This document shows positions 48,581 to 56,909 of a stretch of 64,000 bases of DNA, piece after piece (within the stretch, counting starts at the first letter, position 1; the number at the start of each line of letters is the position of its first letter). Where the stretch lies: NCBI GenBank assembly GCA_025356015.1, contig JANXYO010000064.1, positions 17,603 to 81,602 on the forward strand. The letters are read 5' to 3'. Made by a program: the position numbers and the translations under genes. Source of the stretch: Spirochaetaceae bacterium (GTDB taxonomy: Bacteria > Spirochaetota > Spirochaetia > Treponematales > Rectinemataceae). The notes under the pieces are model-generated. The model was not told where the DNA came from and searched no databases. It saw nothing but the letters and a program-made list of their open reading frames with translations.

Positions 48581-49654
48581 TTACTCGGCATAGCTGTAGG
48601 ACGGATCGGTCAGCTCGAAATACTTTGAGACGCCGGGGCTCAGGTAGACTTTCCTTTGGTCGTCTATCATGATCACGTCGACTCCCCGCTGTATCCCAAG
48701 CGCCATGCCCTTTTCGCGTCCCATGGCAAATAGGGTTGTTGTGAGGCCGTCTGCATCGAATGACTTGGCGGTGATGATGGTGACCGAGGTGAGGCCGTTG
48801 TCCACCGGATATCCCGTCCTGGTATCGAGGATGTGGTGGTATCGCTTTCCCTTGTTGAAGAAGTACCGCTCGTAGATCCCAGAGGTGACCATTGTCTTGT
48901 CCACGAGACTGGCTACGCCGACATAGGTCCCTCGCGTCGCATCGGGGTTCTGGAGGCCGACCCGCCATGGCTTTCCGTCGGGCTTTGCCCCCATGACGAA
49001 GATGTTCCCGCCGAGGTCTATTAGGGCGCTCGAGACTCCGCCCTTGCGTAGCAGGTCGACCACCAGGTCGGCAGCGTATCCTTTTGATCCCGAGCCCAGA
49101 TCGAGGGCCATGCCTGGCCGGCGAAGATAGGCCGTACCCGCCCCGTGGTCTAGGCCGATATCCCTCCAGCCGACCTTCGAGAGCGCCGCCTTGATCTCAC
49201 CCTGCCCCGGCAACTCCGACTCCGACCCCTTTGGCCTTATCCCGCCGATTCCCCAGAGCTTCACGAGGGGGCCTACGCTTGGATCGAAGGCCCCTGCGGA
49301 AAGGCTCGAGTAGACCAGATCGCGGCTCAGGATCGCCATGGCGTCCTCGCCCACTTTCACGGGGCCCTTCCCGGCCGAAGCGTTGACGGCTTCGATCTCC
49401 GAGCCATCGACATTGACGCTGATCTCCTCCTCGAGGCGATGCAGGCGCGAAAATGCCGCAGCCAGGAGCTTCTCGCTACCACCTGCCGCGAGTCTGATGT
49501 TGCACGCGGTCCCAAGGACCTGCTCGAAGCCGGAGACCTCTGGCAGATGCTTGGGCGCACAGGCGAGGAAAAGGGCGGCGGCCAGTGCCGCGAAACTCGG
49601 AAGAAGAAGTCGGCCAATGATTGCCATCCGCTTATCGTTGATGTCCATGGTCAT
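48581..49654 (-). CDS. apbE: FAD:protein FMN transferase, lipoprotein
   Basis: The 357-residue enzyme attaches FMN to threonines of target flavoproteins such as NqrB, NqrC or RnfG. A lipobox (LFLAC, cysteine near residue 32) predicts a lipid anchor in the periplasm. Motifs are DLGSGSKGYAADLV, DLGGNIFVMG and HHILDTRTGYPVDNG. An ATG at 49627 would give a more usual lipoprotein signal length. No rnf/nqr operon is in the window, though the Tat flavoprotein at the left edge could be a client. Confidence 0.9.
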   Translation of the reverse strand: MTMDINDKRMAIIGRLLLPSFAALAAALFLACAPKHLPEVSGFEQVLGTACNIRLAAGGSEKLLAAAFSRLHRLEEEISVNVDGSEIEAVNASAGKGPVKVGEDAMAILSRDLVYSSLSAGAFDPSVGPLVKLWGIGGIRPKGSESELPGQGEIKAALSKVGWRDIGLDHGAGTAYLRRPGMALDLGSGSKGYAADLVVDLLRKGGVSSALIDLGGNIFVMGAKPDGKPWRVGLQNPDATRGTYVGVASLVDKTMVTSGIYERYFFNKGKRYHHILDTRTGYPVDNGLTSVTIITAKSFDADGLTTTLFAMGREKGMALGIQRGVDVIMIDDQRKVYLSPGVSKYFELTDPSYSYAE

Positions 49655-49686
49655 CGAAGTATGGAGGAATCGCCGTGTTTGATCAA

Positions 49687-50361
49687 TTATTCGGAAGTAT
49701 AGTATCGCGTTCGGTCGCTTGTGCCCGGAAACTCCCTGGCTATCGTCGTCGCGTCACCGTGTCCCGGCAGCACGATTGTCCCGGGAGGGAGACGGGCAAG
49801 GCGCTCCAGGCTGCGCCCGAGTTCGGCAGCGTCGGCATCGGGACCGTCGGTCCTTCCGACTCCGGCCTCGAACAAGGTGTCTCCCGATATGAGTATCCCC
49901 GAGGCCTCGTCATAGAGGCAGATCGAGCCCCGTGTGTGGCCGGGAGTGTGGATCACCCGCAGTCCCCCCAAAGGCAGGATGTTGCCGTCCTCGAGGAGGA
50001 GGTCGAGGCCCTTGATGGGTTTCCAGTAGGACCTGAAATATCCGATAGCGCGGATGGCCGCGAAAAGATCCCGGTTTGTGGCTTCCCCTCGAACGCCGAA
50101 ATAGTCTGCGTCGAGGGCATGCGCTGCGAGGAGGGGATGCAGCCCGCGCGCAGCCCAGGCTTCCAGGAGTTCGGGTACGGCGGCCGTGTGGTCGAGGTGC
50201 CCATGGGTGAAGACGAGGTGCGATGGACTTAAGCCCCTCGAGTCAAGAAATGCGAGGATGCGAGGGGCTTCGTCACCGGGATCGACGAGAATGCAGCCCC
50301 CGTCGACAATCACCGCATAGGAATTTTCCCCGATCGGTCCTACCGTGAGCCGTTCTACCAT
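49687..50361 (-). CDS. MBL-fold hydrolase (glyoxalase II-like)
   Basis: The 224-residue protein carries the dinuclear zinc motif FTHGHLDHTAAVPEL, with later ligands in HTPGHTRGSICLY, SGDTLFEAG and PGHGDATTI. The pattern is that of the hydroxyacylglutathione-hydrolase-like (YcbL type) group, thioester hydrolases. It has no clear ribosome-binding site and its start lies eight bases from that of the divergent membrane protein. Confidence 0.88.
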   Translation of the reverse strand: MVERLTVGPIGENSYAVIVDGGCILVDPGDEAPRILAFLDSRGLSPSHLVFTHGHLDHTAAVPELLEAWAARGLHPLLAAHALDADYFGVRGEATNRDLFAAIRAIGYFRSYWKPIKGLDLLLEDGNILPLGGLRVIHTPGHTRGSICLYDEASGILISGDTLFEAGVGRTDGPDADAAELGRSLERLARLPPGTIVLPGHGDATTIAREFPGTSDRTRYYTSE

Positions 50362-50369
50362 GGTAATTT

Positions 50370-51554
50370 ATGGTATCGAGTCAGGGGGAGGATCCGCAAG
50401 CCGTGCTGTATCCAGTCTACATGGCGCTGGCGATTGCCTTCCTCTTCTATCTGGTCATCCCAATTGCGGGAGCCTTCAAAGCCCGAGGCCAGTGGCGCCG
50501 CTTCCGCAAGCGGGTGCTCGAGCTCAGTTACCATCCCCTGTTGAGATACCGGGACCTTGCGGCCGCCGAGGCCTACCGCAGGGGAGGACCCGTTTCCCCG
50601 AGAGTTCGCGTTGGGCGCTTCCGACTCTATGGAAAGGTCGAGGCGATGGTGGGAAAGGAGAAGATATGGGTCAGGGGGCGCCGGGTATCGGCCTTGGTCG
50701 ACTTCGCCCACACCGCCCTGTTTGTCCTTGAAGCCGGCGAATCCCGTGCTGGCGCCATTGAGCGTATGCCATGGAGAAGCGTCTCGTCCCTCGAGGAGGG
50801 AACGAAGATCCTTGTCGGAGGCAGCCTCTTCCTCGATCACGGCGAGCCGGTCTTTGCTGACGATCCGGACGAAGCCCTGCTCGTCGTATCCTATGACCGG
50901 GACGACGAAGGTCTCTTCGCCGACCTCATCGCCGCGGGAAGACCGGCGAACGAATACTGGAACTCGGCTACCCGTATATCACTCGCCATCGGGATGACCC
51001 TGTCGAGCGTCCTGCTTGTCTATCTGGTCGCGCGCGACCTGTTCCCCTCTGTCAGAACCCTGGCCTTCCTCGCCGCGATCACCCCTGTCCTGGCCTTGTC
51101 TCCCCCGGGTTTGGGATTTTTCATCCTCTATAGGTCCCTGTGGAGGCGTGCCCTGCTGTTTCGCATGGAACGCGACCTCGTGGAGTTGCCGCTTCGGTAT
51201 TTCTCCAGAAACGGAAGCCTTGCCGGGCTGAGTGAGGCAAGGGCAGGTCTACCCAGCGGGGGGAGTTACGTCCTGAGGCGCCTGCCAAAGGGGGGCTCGA
51301 GCCTCCCCTCGGGTTCGATCAGAGGCATGCTGGGTGCGCCCGAGGGAAGAGGGGCCGAATGGGTGCTCTTCGCTCCTGAGGACTCAGATGACCCTGCCGC
51401 TGAAACCGTGATAGTCGCGGGAGACCCCTATGCCCTCGCCCGCGCAGCAGACAGGAAGGCCCTCATTATCGTGTTTGCGGCAGCCTTGGCTTTCGCCGCG
51501 GCTGTCGTCACCAATTATGTTCTCGCCTTTATCGTGTGGCGCACGATTTTCTAG
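50370..51554 (+). CDS. Membrane protein of unknown function
   Basis: The 394-residue protein has a transmembrane helix near residues 14-32, a pair near 203-240 and one near the C-terminus (about 365-390). These separate two soluble parts. The first soluble part (residues 35-195) contains the arginine-rich GPVSPRVRVGRFRLYG and a basic/acidic region; the second (250-360) is Gly/Ser/Arg-rich. No family was recognised. Start choice is open: ATG at 50370, or GTG at 50403 behind GGGGGAGG, which would leave room for a promoter between the divergent genes. Confidence 0.65.
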   Translation: MVSSQGEDPQAVLYPVYMALAIAFLFYLVIPIAGAFKARGQWRRFRKRVLELSYHPLLRYRDLAAAEAYRRGGPVSPRVRVGRFRLYGKVEAMVGKEKIWVRGRRVSALVDFAHTALFVLEAGESRAGAIERMPWRSVSSLEEGTKILVGGSLFLDHGEPVFADDPDEALLVVSYDRDDEGLFADLIAAGRPANEYWNSATRISLAIGMTLSSVLLVYLVARDLFPSVRTLAFLAAITPVLALSPPGLGFFILYRSLWRRALLFRMERDLVELPLRYFSRNGSLAGLSEARAGLPSGGSYVLRRLPKGGSSLPSGSIRGMLGAPEGRGAEWVLFAPEDSDDPAAETVIVAGDPYALARAADRKALIIVFAAALAFAAAVVTNYVLAFIVWRTIF

Positions 51555-51586
51555 GATGATCCTGCCCGGCTTTCCGCCGCTGAGCC

Positions 51587-52195
51587 CTAGGTCGCCGATT
51601 CATCCCGGCGTTTCGCCAGGCTTACCGAGAGCTTTCGGCCCCTGAGATCGGTTCCGTCCAGGGCCGCGACGAGGTTCGAGGCCTTGTTGGGCGCGATGTC
51701 GGCGAACGAGTAGTTGTCGAAGGCTCGGACTTCCCCGATATCCTCGAGGGCTACCCCGCCCTTTTCGAGGATCAGGTCGATAAGGGTGCGCGGGAAGATG
51801 CGCTGTCGTTTGCCCATCGAAAAGAAGATCGTGACACCTTCGCCCTTGAGCCTCGCTCGGGGTACGGCGTCGCCGCGGGCAGATTTTGGGGCAGGCCCAG
51901 CGGCCTTCTCCCTTTTTGCAGCCTTAACCGGGGCAGCCTTGGGTGCCGGCTTTGTCTTGCCAGGAACCGGCTTGGGAGCCTGGGGCCTCGCGCTTCGCGG
52001 AAAGCCGGCGGCACGCAGTATGAGTACTGCCGCGGCAGCCGATCTGAGGCTGAAGGGCACCCTCTTGCGGAAGGCCTTGCGGATCTCATGGAGGGCGTCG
52101 GGGTCGGAGGGCTCGCGGAGCTCGGCGAGCAGGCCATCGAGGTAGGCATCGAGGGCATCTGCCGGTAGGCGTGATTGTTCTGGATCGCTGGACAC
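51587..52195 (-). CDS. Protein with DbpA-type RNA-binding domain, GTG start
   Basis: The last 75 residues (GVTIFFSMGKRQRIFPRTLID, FDNYSFADI, LDGTDLRGRKLSVSLAKRR) match the RRM-like C-terminal domain of DbpA helicases, which recognises 23S rRNA. No helicase core is present. The middle is a Pro/Ala/Lys-rich linker and the first 60 residues are helical. The GTG at 52195 is behind AAGGAG and is preferred over the longer frame. Confidence 0.75.
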   Translation of the reverse strand: MSSDPEQSRLPADALDAYLDGLLAELREPSDPDALHEIRKAFRKRVPFSLRSAAAAVLILRAAGFPRSARPQAPKPVPGKTKPAPKAAPVKAAKREKAAGPAPKSARGDAVPRARLKGEGVTIFFSMGKRQRIFPRTLIDLILEKGGVALEDIGEVRAFDNYSFADIAPNKASNLVAALDGTDLRGRKLSVSLAKRRDESAT

Positions 52196-52315
52196 GTCGG
52201 ACTCCTTTGTGTGCTTCGTGAGGTATTCTGTACGATACGGCCCATCATCGCAAGTCATGGGCGAGGCAGGACAAGATGGACAGAGCCGGAGGCTTCCGGT
52301 AGAGTCTTAGTCGTC

Positions 52316-52846
52316 ATGTATCGCTTCGTGATCCTAGTTGTGTGCCTCGCCACCGCCATGGCAGGGATTCCCATTCAGGCCCAAGCTGGAGCGGGGCCCC
52401 CCACTCCAGCTGTTCCCGGGTCTGTCTCCGCGACAGCTGGGCTCGACTCGAGCGGCATACTGGATGATGACCCCGCCCCTTTGCTGGGCTATGGCCTGGC
52501 CGAGGCGATCTCAAGATTTGGCCCACCCTCTTCGGTGAGGACTGCAAGGGGGGGGGAAGCCTGGCAGGACGATGTAGCATTCATCTACCGGAGCGGTTAC
52601 AGCCTGTTCTGGTTCGGTGACAGGCTTTGGCAGCTCCGCTTCACGGCCCCCTATGGGGGGACCATCTACGGCCTTTTTCTGGGAGATCCGAGCTCAAAGG
52701 CATATTCGATCCTGGGGCAGCCTTATGAGACTCAGGATGACAAGCTAGTTTACCGGCTTCCCTATCGGGGCTACCCCGTCCGCCTGAGCCTGGTCTTCGC
52801 GTCGGACCGCCTCTCTGATGTCTATCTTTACCGTTCCGACTATTAG
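52316..52846 (+). CDS. Secreted protein of unknown function
   Basis: The 176-residue product begins with a signal peptide (MYRFVILVVCLATAMAGIPIQAQA). The mature part has a repeated aromatic pattern (YRSGYSLFWFGDRLWQLRF, YGLFLGDPSSKAYSILGQPYE, YRLPYRGYPVRLSLVFASDR) suggesting a small beta-rich periplasmic domain. No family was recognised. Its stop lies eight bases before the aroDE ATG, so it is probably cotranscribed. No good Shine-Dalgarno sequence is seen at the ATG. Confidence 0.6.
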   Translation: MYRFVILVVCLATAMAGIPIQAQAGAGPPTPAVPGSVSATAGLDSSGILDDDPAPLLGYGLAEAISRFGPPSSVRTARGGEAWQDDVAFIYRSGYSLFWFGDRLWQLRFTAPYGGTIYGLFLGDPSSKAYSILGQPYETQDDKLVYRLPYRGYPVRLSLVFASDRLSDVYLYRSDY

Positions 52847-52854
52847 GAGTGCCA

Positions 52855-54351
52855 ATGCCCCTCGTTTGCCTGTCGTTAACGGCGCGAACGATCTTAGACA
52901 ACCTCGCCGTCCTGGAGCGGTATCGCAGCCTCGTTGACATCGTCGAGCTCCGCGCCGACCTCCTTGACCCCAACGAGGCCTTCAAGATCCGTGGCTTCCC
53001 CGAGCTCGCGGCCCTCCCCTGCATCCTGTCGGTCAGGAGAAAGGTCGATGGCGGCGCATTCGATGCCGGCGAAGGCGTCAGGCTCGTGATGATGGCGAAG
53101 GCCCTTGCCTATGCTCGCAACGACACGGGGGCCAATTTTGCCTATGTGGAGCTCGAGCGGGATTTTCATGTACCCGCGATCGAGGAATCCTGCCGCACCT
53201 TCGGGACGAGGATAATCCGCTCCCGCCACGACATGAACGCGATACCGGCCGACCTCGACGCGGCCTGGGCGGAATTGTCAGAGATCCCCGATGAGCTTCC
53301 CAAGCTGGCGATCATGCCCCGGGGTGCGGCCGAGTTGGGGAAGCTCCTTGAATGGGCACATGGATTGCCGCCTTGCGAACGCATTGTCGTCGGGATGGGG
53401 GACTTTGGTCTCCCGAGCAGGATACTCGCCGAGCAGATCGGCTCATCGATCGTCTATACAAGCGCCTTGGACGCGGGTCTTCCCGGGGCCGCGCCAGGAC
53501 ATCTCGATCCGGCAACCCTTGAGAATGTCTACAGGTTCAGCGAGGTGCGCGCGGGCACGACGGTCTATGCCCAGGGAGGGGGGAGATCGGTAGCCTTCTC
53601 CCGCTCTCCCCAGCTGCACAACGCGGCCTTCCGTGAGGCGGGCTTTGATGCTGTCTATCTGCCGATCCCCTCGGAAAGCATCGCGGCCTTCATGTCGGCC
53701 CTCGAGGCCTCGGGCGCGAGAGGGGCGGCGATCACTGTGCCATTCAAGGAGGAGGTGCTGTCCTTCCTGTCTTCCCGCTCTCCTGAGGTCGAGGACATCG
53801 GTGCCTGCAACACCCTCGTCCGGATTCCGGGCGGCTGGGCAGGCTATGATACGGATGCCTACGGCTTCGAGCGTAGCCTTATCGAATTCCTCGACAGGAA
53901 GGACCTCCACGGACTCAGGGTGACGGTGATGGGCGCAGGCGGCGCGGCCAAGGCAGTCTGTTTCGTCCTCTCGCGCCTGGGCGCCTCGGCCCTCGTGCTC
54001 AACAGGAATCTTGCAGTTGGAAAGGCGCTCGCGAGGCGCTATGGATTTGCCTGGGGACCGAGCGACGACAGGGCCACGGAGCTAATCTCGGACCACGCCG
54101 ACCTTATTGTGCAGACCACTCCTGTGGGCATGCTCGGCAATGTCCAGGGCGATCCCCTGGACTGGTACGACCTGAGCGGAAGGGAAGCTGTGTTTGATGT
54201 GATCTATCGCCCGGAGAGGACCGAGCTCCTCGAGAGGGCCCGGGCCGCGGGCTGCAGGACCAGCAATGGCTGGGCCATGCTGAGATACCAGGCAGCGGAG
54301 CAATTTAGACTATGGACGGGGGGCGAGCCCCCTTCAGCGTATTTCCGCTAG
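52855..54351 (+). CDS. aroDE: Fused 3-dehydroquinate dehydratase / shikimate dehydrogenase
   Basis: The 498-residue protein joins two enzymes of the shikimate pathway. Residues 1-220 are a type I dehydratase (VELRADLLDP, RSRHDMNAIP with the catalytic histidine, LAIMPRGAAELGK with a lysine position shifted). Residues 235-498 are a shikimate dehydrogenase (FSRSPQLHNAAFREAGFDAVYLP, NAD(P)-binding MGAGGAAKAVCFVL, DVIYRPERTELLERA). The order matches the fusions known from plants and some bacteria. The ATG at 52855 follows GGAG; a GTG two codons earlier is possible. Confidence 0.88.
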   Translation: MPLVCLSLTARTILDNLAVLERYRSLVDIVELRADLLDPNEAFKIRGFPELAALPCILSVRRKVDGGAFDAGEGVRLVMMAKALAYARNDTGANFAYVELERDFHVPAIEESCRTFGTRIIRSRHDMNAIPADLDAAWAELSEIPDELPKLAIMPRGAAELGKLLEWAHGLPPCERIVVGMGDFGLPSRILAEQIGSSIVYTSALDAGLPGAAPGHLDPATLENVYRFSEVRAGTTVYAQGGGRSVAFSRSPQLHNAAFREAGFDAVYLPIPSESIAAFMSALEASGARGAAITVPFKEEVLSFLSSRSPEVEDIGACNTLVRIPGGWAGYDTDAYGFERSLIEFLDRKDLHGLRVTVMGAGGAAKAVCFVLSRLGASALVLNRNLAVGKALARRYGFAWGPSDDRATELISDHADLIVQTTPVGMLGNVQGDPLDWYDLSGREAVFDVIYRPERTELLERARAAGCRTSNGWAMLRYQAAEQFRLWTGGEPPSAYFR

Positions 54352-54360
54352 GAGCGAACT

Positions 54361-55236
54361 TTGCCCAAATCAGCCTTTGTAGCCATCGCTGGCCGACCCT
54401 CGGCCGGAAAATCAACCCTGGTGAACGCCCTCTGCGGGGAGAAGGTGTCCATCGTGACCCCGGTGCCCCAGACGACGAGGAACGCCGTGCGCGGCATTGT
54501 GAACCGCAGCGAGGGGCAACTTGTCCTCATGGACACCCCGGGATTCCACATCTCCGACAAGAGGCTCAACAAGCGGCTCCGCGATGTAGCAGTCGACGCC
54601 TTCTCAGACGCGGATATTGTCATCTATCTGATCGACGCGAGCAGGGCTGTCGGGCCGGAGGAAGAGGCCCTGGCGGGGGCTCTGGCGGCTGCGGCCACCC
54701 GGCTCGTCGTCGTCATCAACAAGGTGGACCTCCCCGGAGCCAAGGTGGCCGCGGCGAGGCTCTTTGTGGCTGGCCGATTCCCTGCCGCGCCCATCCTTGA
54801 GATTTCCGCGCTCAAGCTCCAGGGCCTCGACGCCCTGCTGGCTGCCCTGTACGAGCGTGCGGTCGAAGGACCGGCCTGGTATCCGGAGGAGTACTACACC
54901 GACCAGGAACCAGCGTTCAGGATCGGGGAGATAATCAGGGAGAAGATCATGCTCCACACCCGGGACGAGATGCCCCACGCGGTATACGTCTCCTACGAGG
55001 ACTCGAGGCGGGCCTCGGATGGCTCCCTTCACGCGAGCTACGACCTGGTCGTGGAGCGTGATTCCCAGAAGGGCATCTTGATCGGCAAGGGTGGATCGAT
55101 GATAAAGCGGATCAGGGAGGAGGCCGAGGCAGACCTCGCCCAGATATTCGACTACCCGGTGATCCTCAAGCTCTCGGTCAGGGTCGATCCGGACTGGAAG
55201 AAGGACGAAAAACGCCTCAAGGATCTGATCTTCTAG
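54361..55236 (+). CDS. era: GTPase Era, TTG start
   Basis: The 291-residue GTPase assists 16S rRNA maturation and 30S assembly. Motifs are G1 GRPSAGKSTLVNAL, G3 DTPGFHISDKRLNK, G4 NKVD, and a C-terminal KH domain (IGKGGSMIKRIREEAEADLA). The TTG at 54361 is preceded by AGGAG six bases away. Era usually has longer spacing to neighbours; here it starts nine bases after aroDE and is followed after two bases by the dehydrogenase gene. Confidence 0.95.
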   Translation: MPKSAFVAIAGRPSAGKSTLVNALCGEKVSIVTPVPQTTRNAVRGIVNRSEGQLVLMDTPGFHISDKRLNKRLRDVAVDAFSDADIVIYLIDASRAVGPEEEALAGALAAAATRLVVVINKVDLPGAKVAAARLFVAGRFPAAPILEISALKLQGLDALLAALYERAVEGPAWYPEEYYTDQEPAFRIGEIIREKIMLHTRDEMPHAVYVSYEDSRRASDGSLHASYDLVVERDSQKGILIGKGGSMIKRIREEAEADLAQIFDYPVILKLSVRVDPDWKKDEKRLKDLIF

Positions 55237-55238
55237 TC

Positions 55239-56255
55239 ATGGTCAGAATACTCTTTGCTGGGGCCTGCCGCGTCATGGAGACAGCCCTTGCCCAGCGCGG
55301 CTTTTCTCCAGACCGGGCCAAGGCCTGCGCAGGGCTCTTCGCAGAGGCAAGCCTCGATGGAGTTTATACCCACGGTCTCGCGCGATTCCCGCGCTTCGTG
55401 GATTACCTTGAAAAGGGCTATGTCAAGGCCGAGGCCGTTCCGGGGCTGGAGGCCAGCTTTGGAGCCTGGGAGCGCTGGGACGGAGCCCTGGGACCTGGCA
55501 ATCTGAATGCGGCCTTCGCAATGGGCCGGGCGATCGAGTTATCGCAAGCGGCGGGTATGGGCGCGGTGGCCCTGCGCAATACGAACCACTGGATGCGGGG
55601 CGGCAGCTATGGCTGGCAGGCGGCCTCGGCCGGCTGCGCCGCCCTGGCATGGACGAACACGATGCCCAACATGCCCGCATGGGGATCGGCCGACTGCGTG
55701 CTCGGCAACAATCCCTTGGTGATAGCGGTCCCAAGGACAGGAGGCCACATCGTCCTTGACATGGCAATGAGCCAGTTCTCCTATGGCAAGCTTGAGGCAT
55801 ACCGCGACCGCGGGGAGCTTCTGCCGGTCGACGGTGGATTTGATCGCGAGGGGGGGATGACTCGGGATCCCGCGGAAATCCTCGCTTCCCGGCGCCCCAT
55901 GCCGATCGGCTACTGGAAAGGCTCGGGCCTCTCGATGCTGCTCGATCTTCTGGGCTCTCTCCTCGCGGGGGGCGACTCGCTGGCGGGCATCGCGAGACGC
56001 GAGGCGGAGTTCGGACTGTGCCAGTTCTTCCTCGCCTTTGACCTCTCAAAGCTGCCCGAGGGAGACTCGGGCTCCAGGGTCGTCGAGGAGCTTGTGGATT
56101 TTGTCCACGCCGCTAGGCCTGTGCGCGGAGACGGCGCCGTCAGGTACCCAGGAGAGCGTAGCCTCATCATTCGCGAGGAGAACCTTCGTCTCGGCATCCC
56201 GGTTGAGGATGGGCTTTGGCAGGAACTGGAATCCCTCTCTAGTCGAGGGCCTTGA
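55239..56255 (+). CDS. Malate/L-lactate dehydrogenase-family oxidoreductase (YiaK-like)
   Basis: The 338-residue protein belongs to the NAD(P)-dependent Ldh_2 family, which includes 2,3-diketo-L-gulonate reductase and ureidoglycolate dehydrogenase. Markers are ASLDGVYTHGLARFPRFVDYL near the start, AVALRNTNHWMRGGSYGW and GNNPLVIAVPRT. The substrate is probably a 2-keto acid. It converges on pth with a 17-base overlap. It follows era immediately, without a Shine-Dalgarno sequence of its own. Confidence 0.85.
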   Translation: MVRILFAGACRVMETALAQRGFSPDRAKACAGLFAEASLDGVYTHGLARFPRFVDYLEKGYVKAEAVPGLEASFGAWERWDGALGPGNLNAAFAMGRAIELSQAAGMGAVALRNTNHWMRGGSYGWQAASAGCAALAWTNTMPNMPAWGSADCVLGNNPLVIAVPRTGGHIVLDMAMSQFSYGKLEAYRDRGELLPVDGGFDREGGMTRDPAEILASRRPMPIGYWKGSGLSMLLDLLGSLLAGGDSLAGIARREAEFGLCQFFLAFDLSKLPEGDSGSRVVEELVDFVHAARPVRGDGAVRYPGERSLIIREENLRLGIPVEDGLWQELESLSSRGP

Positions 56256-56814
56256 TCTTTGGAAACTTTGCCAGAGCTGAATCGAAGCCCTCGGTGAGAC
56301 AGTAGTCGAGGGCCACGGCGGCCTTGGGGAATACGGAGAGAGCAAGGAGCTCACGCTCCTCCCTCGTGAAATCAGAGAGCACGTAGTCCGCGATGTCCGG
56401 ATGCTCGGGTCGCCCGACCCCGATGCGGAACCGCGCGAAGTCCCTGGTGCCCAGCCTCGCCTCCAGGGATCGGAGGCCGTTGTGGCCGCCCAATCCCCCC
56501 CCCATCTTGAAGCCGAAGAAGCCGAAGCCCATCTCGATCTCGTCGTGCACCGCCAGGAGCTCGCCGGCCCCTAACTGGTGGAAGCGCATGAGTTCGGCCA
56601 CGGAATCCCCCGAGAGGTTCATGTAGGTCTCGGGCATGAGGATCCAGGTTCGCCCGGCCTGTGTCTCATGGACCGCGAAACGGCCCTTGAATTTCCTCTC
56701 CCATGCTAGTTCCCCGTAGAAGCTCAGGGTCTCGAGGAATTGCCACGCCACGTTGTGGCGGTTGCCGCGGTACTCGCGGCCGTGGTTTCCGAGGAAGGCA
56801 TAGAGGCGGATCAG
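56239..56814 (-). CDS. pth: Peptidyl-tRNA hydrolase, probable CTG (or ATC) start
   Basis: The protein recycles peptidyl-tRNA. The conserved N-terminus reads LYAFLGNHGREYRGNRHNVAWQFLE, with the catalytic Asn and His; later come PETYMNLSG and VHDEIEMGFG with the other active residues. An in-frame TGA at 56850 closes the frame, and no ATG, GTG or TTG lies upstream of the catalytic Asn and His; the first usable GTG (56751) would remove them. CTG at 56814, seven bases after GGGAG, gives 191 residues, a normal length; ATC next to it is possible. The usual GNPG is GNHG here. Confidence 0.82.
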   Translation of the reverse strand: MIRLYAFLGNHGREYRGNRHNVAWQFLETLSFYGELAWERKFKGRFAVHETQAGRTWILMPETYMNLSGDSVAELMRFHQLGAGELLAVHDEIEMGFGFFGFKMGGGLGGHNGLRSLEARLGTRDFARFRIGVGRPEHPDIADYVLSDFTREERELLALSVFPKAAVALDYCLTEGFDSALAKFPKIKALD

Positions 56815-56833
56815 CTTGGTACTCCCGGGCCAG

Positions 56834-56862
56834 TTTGACGGCCACGGTCATGGATAGTACAT
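56834..56862 (+). promoter_or_regulatory. Promoter of the alpha-galactosidase gene
   Basis: TTGACG (56834-56839), a 17-base spacer and TACATT (56857-56862) precede the favoured start at 56910. They also cover the ATG at 56850, making that start unlikely. Confidence 0.55.
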
Positions 56863-56909
56863 TGATCGACGCGCGCATGCATATCCAGTGCCGAGGAGGA
56901 AGGGCCGTG

